Origin: Alphaproteobacteria bacterium
GTDB lineage: Bacteria > Pseudomonadota > Alphaproteobacteria > Micropepsales > Micropepsaceae
DNA length: 32,039 bases
Reading direction: 5' to 3'
Assembly: GCA_016792785.1 (NCBI GenBank)
Contig: JAEUML010000111.1
Location: forward strand, 1 to 32,039
Notes under the pieces: model-generated
Database searches by the model: none
Seen by the model: only the letters and a program-made list of their open reading frames with translations
Told to the model about the DNA's origin: nothing
Translations under genes and position numbers: made by a program
Shown here: in pieces, positions 8,741 to 14,969 of the stretch
How the letters are laid out: every line of letters starts with the position of its first letter
How positions within the stretch are numbered: position 1 is the first letter of the stretch

Positions 8741-9859
8741 ATGAGCGACAGAACTTTCCGCCTTGCGCCATCTGACATCGACAAAGCGTTCGAGTGCAAC
8801 GAATTCCGCGTCGTCTTCCAGCCGAAGGTCGATTTGACCAGCGAGCGTGTGACGGGGGCCGAGGTCTTCGTACGCTGGCAGCACCCGCAATACGGCCTTC
8901 TGCCGCCGGGGCTGTTCCTAGACTTCGTCGAGGCGAACGGGCGCATGCCCGATCTCACCGGCTTCGTTTTCCATGCGGCGCTCGACGGCGCCAGGCGTTG
9001 GAAGGCGGCCGGGAAGGATTGGGCTGTGTCGATCAACGTCGCGCCCGGAACCGTAACGTCGAAGGGCTTCTGCGAGGGTCTGCAGACCCTGCTCAACGAA
9101 TACGGACTCGAGCCGCAACGAATCATTATCGAAGTGCCGGAGCGCGCGGTCGCGCAGGAGCCAGACACGTTGTGCGAGGCGCTTCTTGAAGTGCGCGAGC
9201 TTGGCGTTCACGTCGCGCTGGATGGCGGCGGCATCGTGCCGGTCGATCTGGCGCAATTCTCGCCGCTGCCGTTCACGTCCGTGAAGGTGGGCGGGCCGGC
9301 GAGCATTCGCTTGGCGCAGCGCTTAGGCTTGCGCGGCAAAGGCGCGATCGCGGCGCGTTTGAGATTTGCGCATCAGTATAATCTGGAAGCGGTTGCGGTC
9401 GGCGCCGAAGACGAAGCGACGATGGCGGGTCTTGCCGATGTCGGCTTTACCGCCGCGCAAGGCATCTGGATCCAGAAGCCGATGCCGCTCGAAGAGTTGC
9501 TGGCGTGGAACGGTGCGTGGGCGCGCGGGCGCGTGTCCATGGATCCGATGCCGGCTGCGGCGCAGCCTGCACGGGCGGCAGCGCCTGTCGAGGCCAAGCC
9601 GCAAGCCGCGCCGGTGAAGCGCGCGACAATGGTGCAGCCAACGCTTCAGCCAAAGCCTGAGATCAGGGCCATGCCAACGCTGCCGGTTCTCGACGTCGAT
9701 GACCTTGACGACATCGTCGAGGACGAAGAGGCGGCCGCACCTCAGGTCAAACGCCAAGGCTTCGGACCGCCTGCCGAGAGCTGCCCGCCGATGAAGGAAC
9801 TTGTGCAACGCAAGCCGGGCAAGGGCGCGCCGGCGGGCCCTTCCGTTCTGAAGAACTGA
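8741..9859 (+). CDS. Degenerate EAL-domain protein with Pro/Ala-rich tail
   Basis: EAL domains hydrolyse cyclic-di-GMP, but this 372-residue protein has lost much of the active site. The EAL motif reads Glu41-Val-Phe (AEVFVRW), the second-shell motif reads EVPE, the DDFG metal motif is replaced by ALDGGG, and the following LKxD reads VKVG. The fold is otherwise intact (VVFQPKVDL, SINVAPG, GFTAAQGIWIQKPMP), so it more likely binds a ligand or partner than cleaves c-di-GMP. From about residue 265 a low-complexity Pro/Ala/Lys tail follows, with an acidic patch (DVDDLDDIVEDEEAA). No GGDEF, membrane or sensor domain is present. The start is the ATG at 8741 (MSDRTF). A TTG 12 bases upstream is less likely. 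A strong terminator follows. Confidence 0.87.
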   Translation: MSDRTFRLAPSDIDKAFECNEFRVVFQPKVDLTSERVTGAEVFVRWQHPQYGLLPPGLFLDFVEANGRMPDLTGFVFHAALDGARRWKAAGKDWAVSINVAPGTVTSKGFCEGLQTLLNEYGLEPQRIIIEVPERAVAQEPDTLCEALLEVRELGVHVALDGGGIVPVDLAQFSPLPFTSVKVGGPASIRLAQRLGLRGKGAIAARLRFAHQYNLEAVAVGAEDEATMAGLADVGFTAAQGIWIQKPMPLEELLAWNGAWARGRVSMDPMPAAAQPARAAAPVEAKPQAAPVKRATMVQPTLQPKPEIRAMPTLPVLDVDDLDDIVEDEEAAAPQVKRQGFGPPAESCPPMKELVQRKPGKGAPAGPSVLKN

Positions 9860-9885
9860 TGCCGTCTGTGGTGGCCGGGTGACTT

Positions 9886-9935
9886 GAGGCCGTCCGCGCG
9901 ATCTTCCCCCGATCGGCGGACGGCCTCGACTTTTT
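9886..9935 (+). terminator. Rho-independent terminator after the EAL gene
   Basis: A perfect 12-bp stem GAGGCCGTCCGC (9886-9897) pairs with GCGGACGGCCTC (9916-9927). The loop contains a further CGATC/GATCG pairing (9899-9903 with 9911-9915), and TTTTT follows at 9931-9935. Its position just after the EAL stop fits termination of that transcript. Confidence 0.9.
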
Positions 9936-9980
9936 CGCGTTCGTGCTATGAGTTGGCGTCGATATCGGAGCGCCGCCCCT

Positions 9981-10595
9981 ATGGGTTTCTACGAACGCCG
10001 CGTGCTGCCATGGCTTCTCGACATGGCGATGAGCGCAAAGCCGATCACCTATCAGCGCAAGAAGGTCGTGCCGCTGGCCGAAGGCCGTGTGCTTGAGATC
10101 GGTATCGGCGCGGGCCAGAACCTTGCGTTCTACGATCCGGCGAAGGTCAGCCATGTGTGGGGCCTCGAGCCTTCGCCCGAGATGCGCGCGAGGGCGTTGA
10201 AGCGGGCGAAGGGCATTTCGTTCAACCTCGAATTCCTGGATCTCAAGGCTGAGGAAATTCCGCTGCCGGACAAAGCGGCCGACACGGTGCTCGTCACTTA
10301 CACGCTGTGCACCATTCCCGATGTCGTCAGGGCGCTCAAAGGCATGCGGCGGGTATTGAAGCCCGGCGGGCGGATGATCTTCTGCGAGCACGGCAAGGCG
10401 CCCGACGCCGACGTGCAGAAATGGCAGGAGCGGATCACACCGGTTTGGAAGGTGATCGGCGGCGGTTGCCACGTCGGGCGGCCGATCCCGGACTTGATCC
10501 GCGAGGGCGGATTCCGGATCGAGAAGATGGAAACGATGTATCTGCCCGCGACACCGCGCTTCGCCGGGTACAATTACTGGGGTTCGGCGACGTAG
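9981..10595 (+). CDS. Class I SAM-dependent methyltransferase (METTL7/UbiE-like)
   Basis: A 204-residue Rossmann-fold methyltransferase. Motif I is VLEIGIGAGQNLAFYD (about 41-56), with the acidic loop GLEPSPEMRARA after it. Motif post-III is the RVLKPGGRMIFCEHG strand. The C-terminal FRIEKMETMYLP and NYWGSA resemble the METTL7-like/phospholipid methyltransferase group, so the substrate may be a small hydrophobic or lipid molecule, which is inference. The start is the ATG at 9981 (MGFYERR), with GGAG about 10 bases upstream. An earlier ATG at 9948 sits right after the upstream terminator. The next gene, a YiiX-like hydrolase, follows in the same direction after a 50-base gap. Confidence 0.88.
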   Translation: MGFYERRVLPWLLDMAMSAKPITYQRKKVVPLAEGRVLEIGIGAGQNLAFYDPAKVSHVWGLEPSPEMRARALKRAKGISFNLEFLDLKAEEIPLPDKAADTVLVTYTLCTIPDVVRALKGMRRVLKPGGRMIFCEHGKAPDADVQKWQERITPVWKVIGGGCHVGRPIPDLIREGGFRIEKMETMYLPATPRFAGYNYWGSAT

Positions 10596-10596
10596 T

Positions 10597-10614
10597 CAGG
10601 CTTTGTTAAGCCTG
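10597..10614 (+). terminator. Stem-loop after the methyltransferase gene
   Basis: CAGGCTT (10597-10603) pairs perfectly with AAGCCTG (10608-10614) around a TGTT loop, starting two bases after the methyltransferase stop. There is no following T-run, so it may be a weak terminator, an attenuator or an mRNA 3' stabiliser rather than a classical terminator. Two CCGCGG blocks (10622-10627 and 10635-10640) lie just beyond. Confidence 0.45.
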
Positions 10615-10645
10615 CCGGTTACCGCGGCCTTTACCCGCGGGCGTC

Positions 10646-11398
10646 ATGCTTTGCGTCATGAAGCCGAGTATCGCCATCACTCTTGGGTCGGGCGTCTTTG
10701 CCATTTTGCTGGCTGCCTATCTGTTCGCCTATGCCACGACCGTGCGCGACCCGGTCGAATGGCAGAACGGCGACGTGATCGTTCAGGACTCGCGAGTCGA
10801 GAAAATCCTGCCGCTGTTCGAGGCCGAAGGCGGCTTCACGCATGTGGGTATCGTCGAGGCGCGGCCGGGCGGTGCGGTTGTGATTGAAGCTGCCGAGAAG
10901 GTCGTCGAGACGCCCGTGCGCGAATTCCTGTCGCGCGGCGAGGACGGCGCGTTCGCGGTCTATCGCTTGAACGGGTTGTCGGCGGAGCAGGGCGAGAAGG
11001 TCGTCGCGGCGGCACGCCGGCAAATCGGCAAACCGAACGACTTCTTTCTGCACAAGAGTTGGGATCAGCTTTATTCGAGCGAGCTCGTGCGGCTGGCGTT
11101 CTCGGACGTCGGTCTTGACGTCGGGCGGACGCAGAGAATGAGCCGCGTGTCCGGTGACCTTGCAGGCGTGCGGTCGGAATTCCTGCGCGCATGGTCGACG
11201 CACGAGGAGTGCCACAAGCGCAACCTGACGTCCGATCAGTGTTGGACGATGGTGTCGAAGCAAGAGGTCGTGACGCCGTCGAGCATCGTGAACGACGCGC
11301 GCATGACGAAGGTCTTCGAACTCGCCAAGGCCGAGAAGAAGGGCTTCACGCTGTCGCGCGCGAACGGCGACAAGAACGAGGCCGCGCCCGCGCCCTGA
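10646..11398 (+). CDS. YiiX/YebB-like N1pC/P60 family protein with Cys-to-Ser substitution
   Basis: The family comprises permuted papain-like hydrolases of the cell envelope. This 250-residue product matches E. coli YiiX in order: an N-terminal hydrophobic signal/anchor (about 8-30), GDVIVQ (42-47), FTHVGIVE with His66, GLSAEQGEKVVAAARRQIGKPNDF (compare the YiiX GLSxEQ...GKPYDF), and YSSELV (143-148). The last motif is normally YCSE, with Cys as the nucleophile, but here Ser144 (codon tcg) stands in its place. The protein may thus be inactive, bind without cleaving, or use Ser. The C-terminal EVVTPSSIVNDARMTKV also matches YiiX. The start is the ATG at 10646, and a second ATG at 10658 is equally possible. 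It faces a methyltransferase gene with 6 bases between the stops. Confidence 0.85.
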   Translation: MLCVMKPSIAITLGSGVFAILLAAYLFAYATTVRDPVEWQNGDVIVQDSRVEKILPLFEAEGGFTHVGIVEARPGGAVVIEAAEKVVETPVREFLSRGEDGAFAVYRLNGLSAEQGEKVVAAARRQIGKPNDFFLHKSWDQLYSSELVRLAFSDVGLDVGRTQRMSRVSGDLAGVRSEFLRAWSTHEECHKRNLTSDQCWTMVSKQEVVTPSSIVNDARMTKVFELAKAEKKGFTLSRANGDKNEAAPAP

Positions 11399-11404
11399 CG
11401 GGCG

Positions 11405-12061
11405 TCAGTGCTTGTGCGCCCGGTAGAGCGAGATCGAGCCCGTCGGCGTCGGAATGACCTGCGTTTCCTCGACGCCGGCGAAGCCCACATCTTCCATCAG
11501 CTCCGGCACCACGCCGTCTGCGTTCGGCTGCGTTGTGCCGTAACCGTCCAGTGTTTGCACCTGACGGAACGCAAGGCGCATCAACGGCGAGGCCTGCAAA
11601 CCGTAGTCGGCGATGTGCAGTTCGCCGCCGGGCCGCAATGCGTCTAGGGCGGCAAGCAGCGCCATACGTTTTCCGGCCAGCGGAATCTGGTGCAGCACGA
11701 GACTCGACACCAGCTTGTTCGGGCGAATGCGGGCGGCGATCGTACCCGCGTCCTGCGCGTAGCCCTGGGAGAAGTGGACAAGAACGTCCGCGTCGCGCGC
11801 CTTTTCCTCGGCCCGCGTCAGAATGTCCGGATCGGGATCGACGCCGTAGATCGAGGCCGACGGGCAGGCGCGCTTCAGCTGAATGGCGAGCGAACCGGTG
11901 CCGCAGCCGATATCCAGAATCACGTCGCGCGGCTCCGGCGCAATTTGCCTGACGAGCGCACGCCGCCACGTGCGCTCGCACGTCATCAGCGCAATCGTAG
12001 CGTCATAGAAGGGCGAAAGGCGATGATCGCCCAACGCAGGCACGTATGAACGACTTTGCAT
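11405..12061 (-). CDS. Class I SAM-dependent methyltransferase
   Basis: A 218-residue methyltransferase. Motif I is VILDIGCGTGSLAIQL, followed by the acidic YGVDPDPDIL that binds the SAM ribose. Further on lie LVLHQIP and RPGGELHIADYGLQ, the UbiE/COQ5-like layout. The substrate is unknown. I start at the ATG at 12061 (MQSRSYVP), which has GGGGAG 6 bases upstream, in preference to the ATG at 12121, which would translate through a hairpin. The same protein fold is encoded by the gene at 9981-10595, but the two sequences are clearly different and not a recent duplication. The long structured gap upstream may regulate it. Confidence 0.88.
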   Translation of the reverse strand: MQSRSYVPALGDHRLSPFYDATIALMTCERTWRRALVRQIAPEPRDVILDIGCGTGSLAIQLKRACPSASIYGVDPDPDILTRAEEKARDADVLVHFSQGYAQDAGTIAARIRPNKLVSSLVLHQIPLAGKRMALLAALDALRPGGELHIADYGLQASPLMRLAFRQVQTLDGYGTTQPNADGVVPELMEDVGFAGVEETQVIPTPTGSISLYRAHKH

Positions 12062-12074
12062 TGCCGGCTCCCCG

Positions 12075-12093
12075 CCGGAGCATAACGCTCCGG
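12075..12093 (-). promoter_or_regulatory. Hairpin just upstream of the methyltransferase ribosome binding site
   Basis: CCGGAGC (12075-12081) pairs perfectly with GCTCCGG (12087-12093) around a 5-base loop. It lies directly 5' of the GGGGAG ribosome binding site of the minus-strand methyltransferase. It could be an operator or an mRNA structure that affects ribosome access. No T-run is present. Confidence 0.4.
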
Positions 12094-12121
12094 ATGTAGT
12101 GACGAACATGCTCTGGTTCAA

Positions 12122-12451
12122 CCTGTTCGGAATATCGACGTTTGGCGCTTGATGCTTGTGACATGCGTCACCCCAAGCGCACCGTGTATTCCATGCCGTG
12201 ATCGATCGGCAGTGTAGCGGATTCGAATCCGTTCGCGCGATCTTGCATGGGCAACGTAAGGACGCAGCGGTATTTTGAAAGTGAAAATATTGTCAGTCGC
12301 GACGCGCGCGTTTGCTCGCATTTTGGGCGAACGATGTGTGATCGTTGCTGGATATTTCATCGCTTTGCCGTTGCGCCGCTGCGGAAACGAGCACGCGGGA
12401 ATCGGCGCGACATTTGCGCACGCAGCTTGCGTTTTCGCCGGTGTGTGAACG
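12122..12451. other. Noncoding gap with several palindromes
   Basis: No credible protein gene occurs between the methyltransferase and the ferredoxin. The base composition is less GC-rich than in the flanking genes. It holds a nested inverted repeat (12145-12180), a perfect 14-bp palindrome CGGATTCGAATCCG (12218-12231) and TATTTT/AAAATA arms (12271-12289). Short frames in both directions are rich in Arg, His and Thr and resemble no family. A small RNA or long leader is possible but not shown by sequence alone. Confidence 0.5.
12145..12180. promoter_or_regulatory. Nested inverted repeat with CRP/FNR-like core
   Basis: Outer arms GCGCTTG (12145-12151) and CAAGCGC (12174-12180) enclose inner arms GTGAC (12158-12162) and GTCAC (12167-12171). 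The core can be read as TGTGA-N6-TCAC, close to the CRP-family consensus TGTGA-N6-TCACA. It lies about 85-120 bases upstream of the minus-strand methyltransferase start. It could be a CRP-family binding site or an RNA hairpin. Confidence 0.4.
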
Positions 12452-12784
12452 CTATGCGTCACGCGTTTGCTCCGTTGCCGCAAGGCGCGTGAGACGGATC
12501 GCCTTTTCGGGACAGGCCGTCACGCAACGGCCGCACGCGTGACACGCATCACCGTTAACGACGAATGCTTGGCTACCGCCGTGCACGAGCACCTTCAGCC
12601 ACGGTTTGAGCGGCAGAGACTTCAACTCGTCCTTCGTCAGCTTGCGAACGCTAAAGACGCCGTAAGGACAAACCTCTTCGCAATCGCCGGCACCTTCGCA
12701 GCGGTGCGGATCGATCACGGGTCTTGCGACCTTCGGCGGCAGTTTGCAGTCCTGTGCTGCGGCGGTCATTTGCGGTGTTGCCAT
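12452..12784 (-). CDS. Ferredoxin, probable 7Fe type ([3Fe-4S] plus [4Fe-4S])
   Basis: A 110-residue soluble electron carrier with two cluster motifs. The first is Cys29-x5-Cys35-x3-Cys39-Pro (CEGAGDCEEVCP). The position of its second Cys is occupied by Ala32, so this site should hold a [3Fe-4S] cluster. The second motif is a complete Cys81-x2-Cys84-x2-Cys87-x3-Cys91-Pro set for a [4Fe-4S] cluster. About 41 residues separate the two, longer than in minimal ferredoxins. It diverges from a TetR regulator over an 79-bp region with two operator-like repeats, so the regulator probably controls it. No oxidoreductase partner is adjacent. No clear ribosome binding site precedes the ATG at 12784. Confidence 0.9.
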   Translation of the reverse strand: MATPQMTAAAQDCKLPPKVARPVIDPHRCEGAGDCEEVCPYGVFSVRKLTKDELKSLPLKPWLKVLVHGGSQAFVVNGDACHACGRCVTACPEKAIRLTRLAATEQTRDA

Positions 12785-12793
12785 TGTGAAGTT

Positions 12794-12823
12794 TTGTAAA
12801 GTGAGCTATTGCTCATGTTATAC
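12794..12823 (+). promoter_or_regulatory. Candidate tetR promoter
   Basis: TTGTAA (12794-12799) and TTATAC (12818-12823) are 18 bases apart, a fair sigma-70-type match. The same -10 block read on the other strand (TATAAC) could serve the ferredoxin gene. The operator repeats lie in the spacer and immediately downstream, as expected for repression. Confidence 0.45.
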
Positions 12824-12836
12824 GAGCTTTTGCTCA
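12802..12836. promoter_or_regulatory. Two tandem TetR-type operators between ferredoxin and tetR
   Basis: TGAGC-TATT-GCTCA (12802-12815) and GAGC-TTTT-GCTC (12824-12835) are two similar inverted repeats whose centres are 21 bp apart, two DNA turns, so regulator dimers would bind the same face. They flank the shared -10 region of the divergent promoters. The TetR protein encoded next door is the obvious candidate ligand. Confidence 0.75.
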
Positions 12837-12863
12837 AATTCGAAACTCGCATGAGGACAGGCT

Positions 12864-13529
12864 ATGGCCGCCCGCAAGAAACCCCCCGCAAACCCCCGAA
12901 AACTGCCGGAACAGGACCGCTCGCGCGCGACGGTCGAGGCGATCGTCGATGCGGCTGCTCGCGTTCTGGTCAAGCACGGCTATGACGCTTTCACGACGAA
13001 CCGCGTCGCGGAGAAGGCGGGGGTGAGCGTCGGATCGCTCTATCAGTATTTCCCGAACAAGGACGCTCTGCTTTCGGAGCTGATGCGCCGGCACGTGGAG
13101 GAGATCGAGCGCGGCGTGGAGGGCATGGCGGAACTCGCGCGCACTGCACCCTTGGCCGAGGTTATTCGCGTGGGAATCGAGCAGAACGCGCAGGCGCACT
13201 TCATTGATCCGGCACTCCACCGCGTGCTCTCCGAACAGGTGCCGCGGCTCGGCCAACTCGATTGGATGACGGGGTTTACCGCCCGGATGGACGCCCGTGT
13301 GCGCGAGATGCTCGAAGCGCGGCGGGCGGAAATCGTCGTTCAGGACATCGACCTTGCCGTCTATATCATCACGCGGACGGTCGAGGCCGTCGTGCACAAC
13401 GCGGTGTGCGAGCGGCCAAAGGATTTGGCCTCGGGCGCGCTGGCCGAGGAAGTGACGCGGATGCTGGTCGGGTTCCTGACGGGCAAGGCGGTGCCCGTTA
13501 AGAAAACCCTGCGGGCGGCCGCCGAATAG
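12864..13529 (+). CDS. TetR/AcrR family transcriptional regulator
   Basis: A 221-residue one-component repressor. The N-terminal helix-turn-helix is clear (about 26-70): VEAIVDAAARVLVKHGYDAF, then FTTNRVAEKAGVSVGSLYQYF, then NKDALLSEL. The C-terminal domain (RVLSEQVPRL... AVYIITRTVEAVVHNAV) should bind an inducer and dimerise. The N-terminus is basic (MAARKKPPANPRK), common in this group. The ATG at 12864 has GAGGACAGG just upstream. It is divergent from the ferredoxin with tandem operators between them, so autorepression and control of the ferredoxin are likely. The inducer is unknown. A terminator follows at 13584-13614. Confidence 0.94.
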   Translation: MAARKKPPANPRKLPEQDRSRATVEAIVDAAARVLVKHGYDAFTTNRVAEKAGVSVGSLYQYFPNKDALLSELMRRHVEEIERGVEGMAELARTAPLAEVIRVGIEQNAQAHFIDPALHRVLSEQVPRLGQLDWMTGFTARMDARVREMLEARRAEIVVQDIDLAVYIITRTVEAVVHNAVCERPKDLASGALAEEVTRMLVGFLTGKAVPVKKTLRAAAE

Positions 13530-13583
13530 CGGCGGGTGTGACCCGGGCGACGGGGCCTTCGGCTTGACTTGAGCCGCTTGGGC

Positions 13584-13614
13584 GCGGAACCATCCGGGCT
13601 CGTTCCGCCTTTTT
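13584..13614 (+). terminator. Rho-independent terminator after tetR
   Basis: GCGGAAC (13584-13590) pairs perfectly with GTTCCGC (13602-13608) around an 11-base loop, followed by a T-run at 13610-13614. It lies about 55 bases after the TetR stop. Confidence 0.8.
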
Positions 13615-13666
13615 GACAGCGGGGGCAGCCAAGGGCGGGGCGCGCGACAGAGACAAGGGGATCGCC

Positions 13667-13996
13667 GTGCGAGGACTCATCAAAGCCATCTACGACAATT
13701 GGCGCAGCTTTTTGTCCTTTGTCCTGACGTTCGTCGTCATCGGCGTTTTGCTGGTCTATGAGCCGACCTGGATCAGCGCCGTCACCCAATTCGCGCGCTC
13801 ATTGAAGGAGGGCGCGATCTCGTTCGCGAGCTTCATGGGGTGGGATACGGTCGCGGCGGCGTTCGATTTCACCGTCAGTGACGTCGCGATCGCCTGGGGA
13901 ATCTTCATGCTGCTGACGCGCGCCTTCATCATCACCGCGATGGTGTGGATCACGGGCGCGATCGTGAACTGGATCGCCGGGCGCCGCGGCGCTTGA
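13667..13996 (+). CDS. Small membrane protein of unknown function
   Basis: A 109-residue protein with an amphipathic start (RGLIKAIYDNWRSF), a first hydrophobic segment (SFVLTFVVIGVLLVY, about 15-30) and a second, longer one near the C-terminus (VAIAWGIFMLL ... AMVWITGAIVNWI, about 74-104) that could form one or two membrane helices. The middle section (ARSLKEGAISFASFMGW) is probably exposed. I start at the GTG at 13667, which has AAGGGG 6 bases upstream. The frame is open further back to a TTG at 13613, but that lies at the upstream terminator. I recognise no family. Confidence 0.7.
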   Translation: MRGLIKAIYDNWRSFLSFVLTFVVIGVLLVYEPTWISAVTQFARSLKEGAISFASFMGWDTVAAAFDFTVSDVAIAWGIFMLLTRAFIITAMVWITGAIVNWIAGRRGA

Positions 13997-14019
13997 TAGA
14001 GCGCTCGGCGCGTCATCTG

Positions 14020-14048
14020 TTGCTTGGCAGCTTGCGGTTTGGTATGTT
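14020..14048 (+). promoter_or_regulatory. Candidate promoter of the antitoxin-PIN toxin operon
   Basis: TTGCTT (14020-14025) and TATGTT (14043-14048) are separated by exactly 17 bases. Initiation near 14055 would leave a leader of about 35 bases before the GTG start at 14090. The -10 overlaps the left arm of the 10-bp inverted repeat. Confidence 0.6.
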
Positions 14049-14074
14049 CAACAAAGTTATCTCATTGTTGAACA
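14045..14074. promoter_or_regulatory. Operator-like perfect inverted repeat upstream of the toxin-antitoxin pair
   Basis: TGTTCAACAA (14045-14054) and TTGTTGAACA (14065-14074) form a perfect 10-bp inverted repeat with a 10-base spacer. It covers the -10 and the expected start point, so the antitoxin or toxin-antitoxin complex could repress here. As RNA it could also form a hairpin in the 5' leader. Confidence 0.75.
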
Positions 14075-14089
14075 GGCCGGAGCCGCGCC

Positions 14090-14395
14090 GTGAAAGCGAA
14101 AGAAGCGCCGCGCACGCGATCGAATCGCCGAGGATTGAGCGAGGCTGAGACCGAACCCTATCAAGCCGTCATGCTGGCGGCGGAACGCCAGGGTTTGCTC
14201 AACGACAAGAGCAGCCGCATTTCGGGCCGCGTTAGTCCCGCACTGATCGCGAGGGCCAAAAAGCGAACGGGGATCAAGGGCGACTCGGAGCTTATCGCCT
14301 ACGCGCTCGCGCAGCTTGCGTTGGAGGACGAATTTGCCGATGCGTTCAAGCGCGCGCGCGGCAAGGTCGATCCGGACTTGAAGCTCGATTTCTAA
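14090..14395 (+). CDS. Probable antitoxin of a PIN-toxin module (ribbon-helix-helix-like)
   Basis: A 101-residue protein. The first 45 residues are basic and polar (PRTRSNRRGLSEAE). The section SGRVSPALIARAKKRTGIKGDSELIAYALAQLALED (about 45-80) has the strand-helix-helix pattern of RHH-type antitoxins, and the acidic/basic C-terminus may bind the toxin. The GTG start at 14090 has GGAG about 7 bases upstream. One base separates its stop from the GTG of the PIN gene, so the two are translationally coupled. The antitoxin role is inferred from this order and from the operator upstream. No close family name can be given. Confidence 0.75.
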   Translation: MKAKEAPRTRSNRRGLSEAETEPYQAVMLAAERQGLLNDKSSRISGRVSPALIARAKKRTGIKGDSELIAYALAQLALEDEFADAFKRARGKVDPDLKLDF

Positions 14396-14396
14396 C

Positions 14397-14969
14397 GTGG
14401 CGCGCTTCGACGTTGATGCGGCTATCCGTTGGGCTCGATTTGACCCGCGGCGGGCGATCGCGCATCGGCCGGATGCGGACTTGCCGTTCATCGAGCGCGA
14501 TGGTCTCGGCGGTCAGGCGTTGCTGCTCGACACCTGCGTTTGCATCGACCAGCTGCAAGGCAGGGCGCCGGATATTGTCGCTCAGGCGATCACATCGCGG
14601 CACGCGAGCCACTCATCCGTTACGGTCAGCGAACTCATGCACACCGTCGGCGTGCTCGATCCCCGTGACCACAGAACACCGGCTGTTGTGGCCGAGATTT
14701 CAGGCCTCATCAGACGCATGCCTGTTCACCGCGTATTCTCTCCCGACGGCGACGTGTTGGGGCGTGCTGGGCTGCTGGCCGGCGTCGTCTGTCGCCTGCA
14801 AGGCTACGGAGTCGATAGGCGTTTGCGGGCATTGCTCGACTGCGTGCTTTTCCTGCAGGCTCAGAAGCTGGGGCTGACGATCCTGACCCGCGATGTCGGC
14901 GACTTCGACGTACTTCAGCAATTGCTGCCGCGCGGGCGCGTGCTGTTTTACCGGCAGGAGCTGCGTTAG
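14397..14969 (+). CDS. PIN-domain ribonuclease toxin (VapC-like)
   Basis: PIN toxins cleave tRNA or rRNA using acidic residues that hold Mg2+. The PIN core starts near residue 42 with LLLDTCVCID (first Asp), continues with VTVSELMHTVG (Glu) and the Arg/Asp helix LRALLDCVLFLQAQKLG, and ends with ILTRDVGDFDVLQQL, which has the last acidic residues. About 40 N-terminal residues (MARFDVDAAIRWARF) precede the core, an extension not seen in minimal VapC proteins of about 130 residues, for a total of 190. The GTG start at 14397 follows the antitoxin stop by one base. The gene ends convergent with the VWA gene, with a 4-base overlap. Confidence 0.87.
   Translation: MARFDVDAAIRWARFDPRRAIAHRPDADLPFIERDGLGGQALLLDTCVCIDQLQGRAPDIVAQAITSRHASHSSVTVSELMHTVGVLDPRDHRTPAVVAEISGLIRRMPVHRVFSPDGDVLGRAGLLAGVVCRLQGYGVDRRLRALLDCVLFLQAQKLGLTILTRDVGDFDVLQQLLPRGRVLFYRQELR

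Noticed and set aside
12218-12231. CGGATTCGAATCCG resembling a tRNA T-arm, possible tRNA or attachment site
   Set aside because: No matching acceptor stem, anticodon arm or CCA on either strand, and no integrase gene nearby; kept only as a palindrome.
12118-12483. Minus-strand open frame of 121 codons in the structured gap
   Set aside because: Rich in Arg, His, Thr and Pro with no recognisable fold, overlaps the ferredoxin end and has no ribosome binding site.
12247-12492. Plus-strand open frame of 81 codons in the same gap
   Set aside because: Arg/Cys-rich composition, no family resemblance and antisense to the ferredoxin 3' end.
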